A stretch of 64,000 bases of DNA from Cheilinus undulatus (Eukaryota > Chordata > Actinopteri > Labriformes > Labridae). Numbering within the stretch: the first letter of the stretch is position 1; every line of letters begins with the position of its first letter. Positions 1 to 10,535 of the stretch are shown one piece after another. The position numbers and the translations under genes were made by a program. The DNA lies in the NCBI RefSeq assembly GCF_018320785.1, contig NC_054878.1:44222429-44286428 (forward strand), given 5' to 3'. Below the pieces are notes generated by a model. It saw nothing but the letters and a program-made list of their open reading frames with translations. It had not been told where the DNA came from and made no database searches.

Positions 1-149
1 TGCTCTGTGGAGAACTCTGGAGCTCCATGGGATCCCACGTTCTCTCATCCAGCCGATGTCTGCCTTATAATCTGGAACAGAGAGTGCTGTGAAGTGTGGT
101 GGCTCCCCCTCTGACTTCTTCCCAGTTGATTCCAGGATGTGTCTTGGTC

Positions 150-1030
150 CCTAGGCTCTTCTGTACCTGTATGGACTGGATAATGGGGCGGGTAACATGG
201 GCAGTGAGCTGTGGCGTTTCATTAGGTGATGTCCAGATCACTGCCCTGGACTTTAGTAGTGATGATGCTGTGGCCCTTGCAGAAACTGCAGATGTCATTG
301 TGGGGCCTCTTAACTTGCTGAGTGAGGAGGCTGAAGCATTGGGAATGCACGTCTCCTGGGCCAAAACAAATATCCAGGCACTTCGGAATGTCTTGGATGC
401 TGCCATCAACACTTTGTCTGTGAATGGTGACAGTGTGGAAGTTGTGGAGCAGTTCAACTACTTTGGCAGTGTAATCCAATGATCTGCTGACTGTGAGGTT
501 GAGATCAACCACAGACTTAGACTCGTACATGGGGTGATGGGTTTGTTGAGCTAGACAGTGAGGCCAAAATCTGAGCGTGCCAACAGAAGTCAGATTCTGT
601 CCATCCTTGGTCTTTCCAGTCTTACTATACTCTTGTGAGGCCTGTATGTTAACAGATGCCCAGAGGTGCTGACTGGACTCCTTTGTGACAACTTCTCTTA
701 GGCACATTTTTGGGTTTTATTGGCAATACCATGTGGTAATACTGTCATGCACAGGAGAGTGGGGATGGGAATGGCAGCTGTGCCTTGATGGCTATCTGGT
801 GCGCTTTCCCAGACCTAATCCAGCTCACTGCTGAGAGCCTAGGACCCGATGAGCTGGTCCAGATGCTGGGGGTGACCGCAGGTGTCATGGAGGGGGCAGC
901 TGGGAGGATACCTGGAGAGACCGGACATGGGCCTAGCACAGGCCTGGAGGATGGCCATCAGGAGGCCAGAGCAGTACAGGCTGACTTGGCAAAGTGCTGA
1001 ACAAGCATATGCTCAAATACCTGAGCTGAA
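150..1030 (+). mobile_element. LINE (non-LTR retrotransposon) reverse-transcriptase tail, degraded copy A
   Basis: Translation of 96-479 reads like the middle and C-terminal part of a fish non-LTR reverse transcriptase. A degenerate catalytic box lies near 250-270 (SSDD in place of the usual ADD), followed by EEAEALGMHVSWAKT and FNYFGSVI. The frame then stops at 480, while recognisable sequence continues in broken frames to about 1030. A second copy of the same family, same strand, lies at 4785-5600. It is 5'-truncated and contains stops, so it is inactive. The exact LINE clade is not certain. Confidence 0.7.
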
Positions 1031-1751
1031 TGTTTATTTAGTAGTAGTGGTTGTGATTGTTCATTTACTCACCCTAAATATAGAGTCCAGTCTTGTTTGA
1101 GTACTGGGAGCCGTGGTAGCCTTTGGTCTGTAAAGAAAACAAAAATAGCTCTTCATAACAAATTCTTGAAGAAAAAGAATTTATTGTGACAAAATCAGTC
1201 TCTCAGGTTAGAATACTTTTATTCACCTCCCCCAGTGGCTGGTAGGTTGAGCAAATTCATCTGACACTACTCAAGAATCACCCGCATTTGGCTGGTGGTG
1301 GGGCTAATTCCCCACCCTAATCCAAAGGCCTAGACAATGACATACAATTCTGAGGTTCACCTGCAACTGTGATGCATACTTAATGGACTCTGTTCATTTC
1401 TTAATGCCTTCAATGATGCACTTTCTGGGCATAGTTAGACCAAATATGATCTCTTGAGATCTCCTGAAACTATGAACAGCAGAACCACATCACACTGACT
1501 TTCTACTGCAAATAGCTGTGTTATGTTCTCAGTAGTACTTTGGTTGGCAAATGTATAGAACCAGTTCATGAAGTTTCTTAAACCAGGATGAAAGTTTGTG
1601 TCTATTTGAACTCTTGTTTCTACATTTGTCTTGTTAAATTTGCAAATTTGAGAACATGTAAAAGTGCAAAAATGTCAGGGAAAGGAAATTATGTTAGAGA
1701 AACCATTAAAGATTAATGTTTTTATTTATGAGGAGGAAAGATTTACATTAC
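1031..1751. other. No gene seen; presumed intron or 3' side of the NLR exon array
   Basis: AT-rich sequence with no convincing open frame. Part of 1560-1700 resembles the spacer between the repeat exons at higher coordinates, so it is probably intron of the minus-strand NLR gene. No FISNA or NACHT exon is visible here. Confidence 0.4.
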
Positions 1752-4320
1752 CTCTGTGCTGTCGAGTGATCAACATCTTTAAAGTTCAGAGGTTGACCAA
1801 TAGACCGGTCACTCTTGTAGGACACACAGCTGGGACCAGGTCCAGGTCTGTATGAAGAGGGTAATTTGGGATTCAGTCGGTTAACAGTATTTCTAAACTT
1901 TCTCTAATCAGCACCAAGCTTTTGGTATGAACCCTGGTTTTTATACCTTGTTGGCTCACGTGCAAATTTTAAAACAAGGTCAAAAACAAACAAATCTCAA
2001 CAAAGGAAAGAGTGAACCTTAAGACAGACAATTTGCATCCTTACTTCTGATCAGTGGACTGTTGTCTGTCTTTAAAGTTCAGAGGTTGACCAATAGACCG
2101 ATCACTCTTGTAGGATACACAGCTGGGACCAGGTCCATGTCTGTATGAAGAAAGTAAGTTTAACCCAGTTAGTTCACATTGGACCTCATTCCTAACTGTT
2201 CTCAGGAACATTTTGTCTTTAGCACCCTCATGCTCAGGGTTCAAGAAGATTTGTGCCAAGCTTGGCAAAGCTTGAAAGCACTTCAAGCTCAATCCAAGAG
2301 CTAAAGAGCTAAATCGGCATCTCTAGGAGTGGCATGGATTTGAGGCAAAAGAAAAAGCCATTAGAAGCAGAAACTGTGAAAGCGGGCTTGCATCAAGGAG
2401 GATCTAAATCCAAAACTGTTTGATTTATGTTTTTTAAAAAACGACTACACATTTGTCGTGCAACATCTCTCTGGCCCTTCATTTGAAATCCTTTCTCAGG
2501 AACTGGCCCTCTTTTAAAACTAATTGGATAGTCCTGCAGTAAATATTGGTGCATGACGCCAAGTAATCTTTTACTTTAACCAACCAGTAGAGGAATGTTT
2601 GTGGATTTTAACAGTGGTTTTCATATTTTTTGCTCACATTTGCAAATTTGAGACTGTTTTGGAAAAAAAAGAACACCGTGATGATTAACGAAAGATTGAA
2701 CCTTCGGGGATACAGAGAATTTACATCCCTACCTCTGTGCTTTTGAGTGATCACCATCTTTGAAGTTCAGAGGTTGACCAATAGACCGGTCACTCTTGTA
2801 GGACACACAGCTGGGACCAGGTCCAGGTCTTGATGGAGAGAGGTGATATGGATAAAACATTTCTGAATTTTAACCCAGGTTTTTATACTTGATGTGCTCA
2901 CATTAACAACGCTGAGATAAATTTAATAATCAAGAACATATAAGTCATAATAAAGGAAAGTTTTAACATCCGTAAAAACAGAAAATTTACTCTCTTACCT
3001 CTGGTTGAAGTTTAGAGGTTGACCAATAGACCGGTCACTCTTGTAGGATACACAGCTGGGACCAGGTCCGGTTCTGTATGAAGAAAGTTTGACCCCATTC
3101 AGTTCACATTTGGCCTCATTCCCAACGGTTCTTAGGAACAAATTTGTCCTCAACAGCCTCATGCACATCTCAGGAGAGCTAGACTATTTGCATCCTCACC
3201 TCTGGTCAGCAGATGGTTGTCCATCTTTGAAGTTCAGAGGTTGACCAATAGACCGGTCACTCTTGTAGGACACACAGCTGAGACCAGATCCAGGTCTGTA
3301 TGAAGAGGGTTATTTAGACTTCAGTTAGTTCTCAGTGTTGGTAAACTTTCTCCAATCAGTACCAAACTGCTTGTGGATATGAACTCTGGTTTTCAGACCA
3401 TGTTGGCTCATATGTGCAAATTGAAAACAAAGACAAAAACATATATCGAAATGGAGAATTAAACCTCAAGAGAGACGGTTTGAATCCTTACTTCTGGTCA
3501 GCGGACTGTTGTCTGTCTTTGAAGTTCAGAGGTTGACCAATAGACCGGTCACTCTTGTAGGACACACAGCTGAGACCAGATCCAGGTCTGTATGAAGAGG
3601 GTTATTTAGACTTCAGTCAGTTTACAGTGTTGGTAAACTTTCTCCAATCAGAACCAAGCTGTTTGTGGATATGAACTCTATTTTTCAGACCATGTTGGCT
3701 CACGTGCAAATTAAAAACAGTCAAAAACATATTTATCTAAAATGAAGGCAGTATTAAACAGTCAGCAAATTGTTGTCTGTCTTTGAAGTTCAGAGGTTGA
3801 CCAATAGACTGATCACTCTTGTAGGATACACAGCTGGGATCAGGACCAGGTCTGTATAAAGAGGCTAAGTTCGGCTTCAGCTAGATCACAGTGGATACCA
3901 TTCACCAAACTGAGAAACCAATTTGACCTCAGCACTCCAACTTCAGACCTCAGGATTCTAACTTATGCCTGTTTTCTCACTGAAGATTTGTTCTTAGGTC
4001 ATGGGAAAAAATAAATATACTAGGCTTGAAAGCAGGCTTGCATACATTTAAATGATGATACATTTGGGCAACATGATATTGGTTGATGAGTTCTTTCACT
4101 TCCTCTGACCAGAATGGAGCCATGTGGGCATCTGAACCCGGGTTTTCATATTTGTTTTGCAAACATGAATATTTAACTTTAAGACAGAGATAATTTGCAT
4201 CCTCACCTTTGTCCATCTTTGAAGTTCAAAGGTTGTCCAATAGACCGATCACTCCTGAAGGACACACAGCTGGGATCAGGTCCAGGTTCCTCTAAGTCTG
4301 GTTTAAGCTTCTGCTTTGGG
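1752..4320 (-). repeat. Tandem exon duplication: eight copies of the PSCVSxKSDxS exon
   Basis: Eight blocks share a near-identical 75-114-nt coding core, and most also share the flanking intron. Pairs 2045/1752 and 3492/3200 are 293 and 292 bases apart, pointing to a duplication unit of about 292 bases (exon plus intron). Copy 2999-3073 has an in-frame internal deletion: it is 75 nt, where most others are 96 nt. The gap between 2140 and 2733 is longer, suggesting a lost copy or an insertion. Confidence 0.8.
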
Positions 4321-4505
4321 CTTCAACACAATGTACACAGAGAGTTTTAAGTTTGACCATTGATGGTAGAGTGATGCTGGTTCTGGTTCATGGACTGTCA
4401 GAGATCTTCATCTCACCTCAAAGCTTTGGTCCAGCTGTCATGTTCCCTATACAGAGCTGTGTTAGAGGGAGGGGCTCCCTGCTCTCTGTCCTCACTCTGA
4501 TCCAT
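1752..4505 (-). CDS. NLRC3-like fish NLR gene, 5' exons only (partial)
   Basis: N-terminal coding part of a teleost-specific NLRC3-like intracellular immune receptor. Exon 1 is 4417-4505: 29 codons beginning MDQSEDREQGAPPS, ending at a GTGAGA donor. It matches the characteristic first exon of these fish genes. Exon 2 is 4207-4320, and repeat exons follow at about 3761-3851, 3492-3587, 3200-3295, 2999-3073, 2733-2828, 2045-2140 and 1752-1847. Each encodes a variant of PSCVSYKSDRSIGQPLNFKD, the short peptide repeat that precedes the FISNA-NACHT region in fish NLRs. All intact exons are multiples of three and start and end in the same phase, so any can be added or skipped without a frameshift. 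Donors are GTAAGG, GTGAGG, GTAAGA, GTAGGG or GTAATG. FISNA, NACHT and LRR coding is absent, either because it lies beyond position 1 or because this is an orphan fragment. Family call is firm; functionality is unknown. Confidence 0.75.
3761..3851 (-). pseudogene. NLR repeat exon with a lost splice donor
   Basis: The acceptor (TACAG before 3851) and the PSCVSYKSDQS coding core are intact. The conserved 3' end of the exon, the GTAAGG donor and about 30 bases of the following intron found in the sister copies are missing. Coding sequence runs straight into TTTAATA. This copy would be skipped or mis-spliced; its symmetric phase means skipping keeps the frame. Confidence 0.6.
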
Positions 4506-4784
4506 AGCAGAGCCCCCACCTTCACACAAACACAACAACATGTTCATTCATTACAATGAGCTTTACATTTGACTTTATTCCTCCCAGTAACATGACACAA
4601 ATATTCAGGACTGACAAAAACCATGTTGGAGCAGCAAACAGGATCTGAAAGCCCTCAATGTTACTCAGATCCCAGAACCCCCAGAAACACACCTTGATGT
4701 CTACAACAATATATGAGATCTACAGCAAATAAATGTCCATCTATTGTCCATTTAGCCTATCACTTTTTGGGTTGTAGGAGGGGC
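4506..4784. promoter_or_regulatory. 5' flank / leader of the NLR gene
   Basis: Sequence immediately upstream of the NLR start codon on the minus strand. No TATA box or other core element is clear enough to name. The region is bounded at about 4785 by a LINE tail, so the native proximal flank is under 300 bases. Confidence 0.3.
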
Positions 4785-5600
4785 AACAAACTGTGGAGTG
4801 TCATTTGAGGATAACTGATGATGCTGGGATCCTTGCAGAGACTGAAGATGTCCTTTAGGAGGCTCTTACTCGCTGATCGAGGAGGCTGAAGCATTGGGAG
4901 TGCATGTCTCCTGGGCCAAAACAAAGATCCAGGCATTTGGGGATGCCTTGGGTGCTGAAATCGACTCTGTGTCCGTGAATGGGGAGAGTGTGGAAGCAGT
5001 TTAACTACCTTGGCAGCGCAATCTGCTGTAATCTGATCTGCTGACTGTGGGGCTGAGATCAGTCACAGACTTGAACTCACACATGGGGTGATGGGTTTGC
5101 TGAGCTGGACAATGAGGCGTTCCCAGTATCTGAGCATGTGGACAACAGTCAGAGTCTTTTGGCCCTTGGTCCTTCCACTCTATACTTTTGAGAGTCCTGG
5201 ATGTTGACTGATAGTCAGAGGTGCTGACTGGACACCTTTGTGACGACTTCTCTTCGGCACATCTTTCGGTGTCATTGGCAAGACTGTGCCTACTGCTGAC
5301 GTGTACGGGAGAGCAGGGATAGGAAGGATCAGCAGCCTGAAAAGGGAATGGCAGCTGTGTTTTTACAGGCACCTGGAGCATTATACCAGGCCTGATCCAG
5401 CCCACATACTGAGTACCCAGGACCCAGTGGGCTGGTCCAGACAAAGGGGGTGACCTTGGGCAGCAGGGAGGATACCTGAAGAATTGGGGCATGAGCCTGG
5501 TACAGGCCTGGAGGCTGGACATCGGGAGGCCTGAGCATTACAGGACCAAGGTTGATGCAGCAAAGTGCTAACTCTGCATATGCTCCCATCCACTTATAAA
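4785..5600 (+). mobile_element. LINE reverse-transcriptase tail, degraded copy B
   Basis: Second copy of the LINE family at 150-1030, same orientation. It shares the stretch corresponding to GAGGCTGAAGCATTGGGA, the NGESVE region, and the arginine-rich tail ending near CATATGCTCC. Frameshifts and stops break every frame. Together the two copies bracket the NLR exon array. Confidence 0.7.
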
Positions 5601-5754
5601 ACACCCGAATTCAATAAGTAAGGTGCAGACAAATTCTTTTGTCCATATAGTGTGTTTGAGCTCTGTCCTTTTCCTCCACATCCTTCACTTCAGGGTATCA
5701 ACAAACAGAAAACTTGACCAGGTGATTTGGGTGGATGGAGGCTGTCAGACCGGT

Positions 5755-5867
5755 TCAGGGACTCTGCTTTATTCTCTGAAGAAGACTCTGATTACAGTCA
5801 AACTGCTGCTGATTCTACTGGACAATCACAAACTAAAGAACACCTCAGTCTGTCTGAAATCACTGTT
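5755..5867. repeat. Duplicated segment P, left part (matches 9745-9840)
   Basis: Shares the GACTCTGATTACAGTCAAAC core and following text with 9745-9840. The segment is interrupted by the hAT insertion at 5876-6841 and resumes at 6850-7075. Confidence 0.7.
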
Positions 5868-5875
5868 CTTTAGAG

Positions 5876-6841
5876 CAGTGGTTCTCAAATGGTGTGGTGA
5901 GGCACACTAGTGTGCCTTGAGGCACGTCTATGTTTGCCGTGAGAATTTGTACAATCATAGGTTATTACTTCAACTTCATCACAAGTACTGAAAAAAATGT
6001 TGGCTTGGTATCATTGGTGCTAGCATCCTGGCTAACAGTTACCTCATTTAGAGCTGAAAATCATGGCAAGCGATTGTTGGGTGGAAATAAGTATTAAAAT
6101 TATTAATTCATACAACTTTTAACCAAGTTGACATTTTTTTCTACTCATTTTTGCCACTTCTTATTACTACTTTTGACCCATTTTTGCCAATTTATTGGAT
6201 CTTTTGGCCACATGTAACCCATTGTTGCTATTTTTTGGCCATTTTTTTGCCCCTTAATAATCCATTTCAACCACCTTTTTGCAACTTTAACTCATTTTTG
6301 CCACTTTTCTGCCATTTGTATCCTTTTTTGCCACCTTTTGGACACTTTCAACCCATTTTTTGTCAACTTTTTTGTCAATTTTCACCCACTTTAGCCTTTA
6401 TTTGGCCACTTTTTTGCCAAATTTTGCCGTTTTTATTTTTCATCACTTTTAACCCATTTTTACCACGTTTTTACAACATGTAACCCTTTTAGGCCACTTG
6501 TTACCCATTATTCCATGTTTTTGCCACTTTTAACCTATTTCTGGCCACTTTTTTGCCAATTTCTGCCCATCATTTAGTCCATTTTGCCAGTTATTGTCCA
6601 ATTTTGCTATGTTTTTCATCAATTTTAACTCATTTTTGCCACCTTCCAGGCACCTTTTGCCAACTCCATGATTCCCCAGATGGCTGGGCCTCAGAAAGCT
6701 CTCTCCTTTATCCTCCCTTAGGGGCCACCTTGACTGTAACATTATTGAAACTCTATTTTGTATCGATATGAATGTGGTGTGCCTTGATTTTGTGGCTTGA
6801 CCTTAGGTGTGTCTTGGGTGAAAAAAGTTAGAAAACCCCTG
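5876..6841. mobile_element. hAT-type DNA transposon, non-autonomous (966 bp)
   Basis: Begins CAGTGGTTCTCAAATGG and ends with the complement of CAGGGGTTTTCTAAC. It is flanked by an 8-bp target duplication, CTTTAGAG at 5868-5875 and CTTTAAAG at 6842-6849 (7 of 8 match). The homologous uninterrupted segment at 9745-10045 gives the empty site. The interior holds a T-rich degenerate minisatellite and no transposase frame. Confidence 0.8.
6120..6665. repeat. Degenerate T-rich minisatellite (CCATTTTTGCCACTTTTAAC-like)
   Basis: Irregular 12-24-base units of the form CCATTTTTGCCACTTTTAAC repeat throughout. The same motif recurs at 11030-11440, 13240-13670 and 30790-30910, and on the other strand at 34080-34250 and 53580-53710. 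Confidence 0.75.
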
Positions 6842-6849
6842 CTTTAAAG

Positions 6850-7075
6850 AACCTCTACTACAGATTTCAAACAGCCAATCAGCATGCAGAAACACTGGTC
6901 CAGTTAAACCAGTGATAGAGAATGGTGTGAGCACAGTGATCCTGATCACAAAGGTGGAGATTTCTCTGGAAGGTTTCCCACCTGTTGAACTGATTTCAGC
7001 TCAGCTTACAGACACTTTACATCTTCATATGAGGAGAGAAGAAGAAGCTGCACATTTGGCCCTTGTCTATCCTAG
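6850..7075. repeat. Duplicated segment P, right part (matches 9840-10045)
   Basis: Shares long near-identical text with 9840-10045, including CTACTACAGATTTCAAACAG and GTGGAGATTTCTCTGGAAGG. It has no open frame and its function is unknown. It lies upstream of the minus-strand NLR start, so it may be duplicated NLR 5' flank. Confidence 0.6.
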
Positions 7076-7840
7076 AGTGTGAATGTGTTTGATGTGAGGG
7101 CATTGGAAAAATACACTTGAGATCTATCAGTGCAGCAGTTCTTTCATAATAGACTCAAAATGTTCTTACAACACATTATGCAGCTGTAAATCTCTTCTTG
7201 TTTTTGCAGGAAAAGACCAAAACCTTTGACATGTAGGTGCAATACTATAAAAACCTTGGAGTTTGAATGCTTTAGCTTCACCACAGACTGAAAAATCTTT
7301 TAGTTAAAATGTATAAGTACTATGAATAATCTGGGACCCTTAATGGCCTGGAGCCCCTCAAGTTATAAATAAAGGTTCAAAAGAAACCTGGATTTGTATG
7401 ACAAGGCTGGTAGATCTAAACTCTATTCAGTCAAAAAGAAAATATCTCAAGGTGAAAACAGAAGAAGGTATGGTAAGTAAGCTGAGAAAATGTACTCATT
7501 CAGTTGATAACTTTGAGTAAAAAAAACATCCTACCAAAGCTGGTTGTTTAATTTTAAAGATGGTTATTGTAATTGTATTCTGATATTATTTTCTGTCCAG
7601 ATAATAATAACATAAGGTTCCAAAATATGATGTGAAAAAAATCTACATTTTCACAATGTTGTAAAATGTTAAGATTAAGGGTGAAGACCCAGTCATCCCA
7701 GGGTGCAAAGAACACACAAGCATGATAAGTTATCAGATTCAGACGGCTAAGATAGAGAAAAGGCTGGAGTAGTTTTAAAGCTAGAAACTGAATTTAATAA
7801 AGGATCCCACAGCCTTATTTGAATGTTGTTGACTTTTTGA
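7076..7840. other. No gene seen
   Basis: AT-rich sequence without a coding frame, RNA gene or transposon terminus that I can recognise. Confidence 0.4.
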
Positions 7841-8055
7841 AATGCAAGACGTCATTGTTGGACAATGATCCTAAATACACCAGCAACCCCACTTTGAATG
7901 GCTTAAAAAACTAAATGAAGGTTTTGGAGTGGTCTAGTCAAAGTCTGGACTTAAATCTGATTGACATGCTGTCGTGTGACCTTAAACAGGCCTTTCATGC
8001 AGGAAAACCCTCCAATATGTCTGAACTACAACTAGAATGTCTCCCTTTGTCCTAG
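7840..8055 (+). mobile_element. Tc1-like transposase remnant (C-terminal third)
   Basis: In broken frames the sequence matches the part of a Tc1-like transposase covering the second catalytic Asp region (ACAATGATCCTAAATACACC) and the GGAGTGG...GACTTAAATCTGATTGA block before the final Glu. Many stops. The continuation of such an element, the KEEWAKIPP tail, appears at 9130-9245, about 1.1 kb away, so the copy may have been split. Confidence 0.65.
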
Positions 8056-8689
8056 TATAAAAAAGGTGTAAATAAGGGCTATATTAAATGTTTGTTGTAT
8101 TTTGTCAACCACGTGTTCTGTCATTAATAAAACAAGATCCATTTATATATTTGGCATAAACAGTCCTTTATCAATTAATATTAGGTATAGTTCAGCCCTA
8201 TCACCATTATGTTAATCCAGCATACCTTCAACACTTTGACAGAATTATAATATTATTATAATGATTATCATTGTTTTAATTATTATTGAATATCAGGCAT
8301 AGTCTCTGTCTCATCGCTGAGCCCTAATGCTAATGTGTTTCCCCAGCAAACTACCAACACTGTGGCAGAGTTGGCGTGCTAGCTGGCTAAACCAGTGGAA
8401 ATCAACCACTGCCACTCCAAATCTACAGATCTCATAACAAACTATTACCAGACCTATTTAACCTCCCAGCATCTGCTAACCCATTAAAGTTATATGACAT
8501 TATTTGCGGTTACTGCTCATGAGCAGATGGGGATAACGTCTAACTGAATATATTTATTTCCCTATACTACTGCCCCAACATTAGTAAACAACAAAAATCA
8601 AACTACAAGCAGATAAATCACAACAGGACCCTAATTTAGAGCCGGCCCGGCAAGGTCCACTCAGTTCCTGGTAGCCTTGGCTCATTCTT

Positions 8690-8885
8690 ACTTGTTGTGG
8701 TGTTTGCAACGTTTAGAAGAACAACGTTGTGGTTTACAGACAATGTCATTTAGACGTTTTAATCCAAAACCACCTAGTGGCATTAAGGACTTTGCCCCCG
8801 CTGGATACTCATACTGCCCTGACCTCCTGTATCAAAGTCAGCGATGCAAACCACTGAGCTATCCAGCAGTGTATTATTCCCTGCA
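8690..8885 (-). mobile_element. tRNA-derived SINE
   Basis: On the minus strand a tRNA-like head is visible: TGGATAGCTCAGTGGTT fits the RNA polymerase III A box. A degraded B-box region follows, then the non-tRNA body GGGGGCAAAGTCCTTAATGCC. The degraded B box and SINE body argue against a functional tRNA gene. Confidence 0.6.
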
Positions 8886-8939
8886 AACACATTCCCAGAG
8901 CCTTCATTCATGGTTAGCCACCTGTACATCACGATGATC

Positions 8940-9130
8940 TTAAGATTCCTTGCACCATTTTAGGATTTTAAAGAAAATCTGTACATATTGATGATTTTTT
9001 ATGGCACCAGTTCTGAACATCACACCCAAGAAGTCTTCTGAGGAGAATCAAGGGCAATTTGAGCAACGGTGTGGCGTGCAAATCCACACAGACTCACGGA
9101 CAGACACACCACCAATTAAAGTAGTAAAAT
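8940..9130 (+). repeat. Dispersed repeat D, copy 1
   Basis: Contains GAAAATCTGTACATATT, ATGGCACCAGTT and GTGTGGCGTGCAAAT. The same block is inverted at 25290-25475 and direct at 26275-26430. Each copy abuts Tc1-like sequence, but at different positions, so it looks like an independent mobile unit. Confidence 0.6.
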
Positions 9131-9246
9131 TCTGCAAAGAGGAGTGGGCCAAAATTCCTCCACAGCAATGTCAAAGGCTCAATACCAGTTGTTGCAAACA
9201 CTTATTTGCAATTGTTGCTGCCAACGATGACACAACTAATTATTAA
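9130..9246 (+). mobile_element. Tc1-like transposase C-terminal end
   Basis: Encodes FCKEEWAKIPPQQCQRLNTS followed by FAIVAANDDTTNY and a stop, the typical C-terminus of Tc1-like transposases. It is only the last 40 or so codons. Confidence 0.7.
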
Positions 9247-9744
9247 GTTCAAGAGGCATGACTTTGTACACAGGGCCTGGTAGATCGGTTTGGGTGGCTT
9301 TTTTCCCTTGATAAATGAAATCCTCATTTAAAAGATGCATTTTCCATTTACTTAGGTTATCGTGGTCTAACAAAATTAGTTTGATGATCTGAAACATTTG
9401 AGTGTGACAAATATGTAAAATATGAGAAATCAGGAAATGGGCAAAGACTTTTTCACCGCACTAGAATTAATGAAAGTATTGATGGCTTCTTTACACAGCA
9501 GCCCTCAACACTTAGTGTTGGACTGACCTGTGTTGTAAAAAGCACTTTGAGTGGTCAGATGACTAGAAAAGAACAATAAAAGCTCGAATATATTTCTCAT
9601 GTTAACACTACAAAATTCAACTGATGACTCGTGATTGTTAAGAAATTCAGGAACTGCCCCAGAGTTACATCAAGCGAAGAAAAAATAGTCCACTTCCTCC
9701 TGGTCTGGATATGAGGTCTCTGGGACCTGTACCAGGCTGATGGT

Positions 9745-10330
9745 GACTCTGATTACAGTCAAACTACTGCTTATTCTACTGGGCAAACACTACTATAGAA
9801 CACCTCAATCAGTCTAAAATCACTGTTCTTTACCTCAGAGAGAACTTCTACTACAGATTTCAAACAGCCAACCAGCATCCTGGAACACTAGTCCACTTAA
9901 ACAGAGATAGAGTACAGCAATCCTGATCACCAAAGGTGGAGATTTCTCTGGAAGGATTCTCACCTGTTGAACTGAGTTCAGCTCAGCTTACAGACACCTT
10001 CATGTGTGGAGAGAAGAAGAAGTGGCTCGTTTGGCCTCTGTTACTCCTGGAGTCTGGGTCTGATGAGGGAAGCAGTCACTTCCCCATAGTTTCAGGGTGA
10101 CGTCAGAACTGGTCTAACCTCTTAAACAAACGCGGGGAGTGTCAGAGAACTCAAAGGTCTCATCCTGTAGTTCTACACTCAGACCACTGGATGGTGCTAA
10201 CACACCTTTTAATGAAGTAAACAGCACTGAGAGATGTGGTGAACAGCAGAGTGGATCACATACTGGGCCTCATCCAACAACACCTCAGTGTTTATTAGTG
10301 AGGACCCTATTAATACAGTAGGCATTCTTG
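9745..10330. repeat. Duplicated segment Q (uninterrupted counterpart of P)
   Basis: Bases 9745-10045 match 5755-5867 plus 6850-7075 in order, without the hAT insertion. The following 10045-10330 has no counterpart that I can see in the window and no gene. Confidence 0.65.
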
Positions 10331-10535
10331 GATATTATTCTTTTTTTCTTTTTAGGTCTTCACACGCCTTAAAGGTTTCATAATTGTCCCCCAATGGAAA
10401 TTTTTATCTGATACTGGAATTGTGCAAGTCCTAACACGCTAAATAGGAGATAAATAAGAGCTGCATGCATGAAAATTAGCACACATGTGTCATGACTAGA
10501 GGGAAAACAAAGTCTCTTGGGACAATCCTCTGAAA

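Noticed and set aside
8770..8885. tRNA gene on the minus strand
   Set aside because: The A box is good, but the B box is degraded and it is followed by a SINE body, so it is a tRNA-derived SINE.
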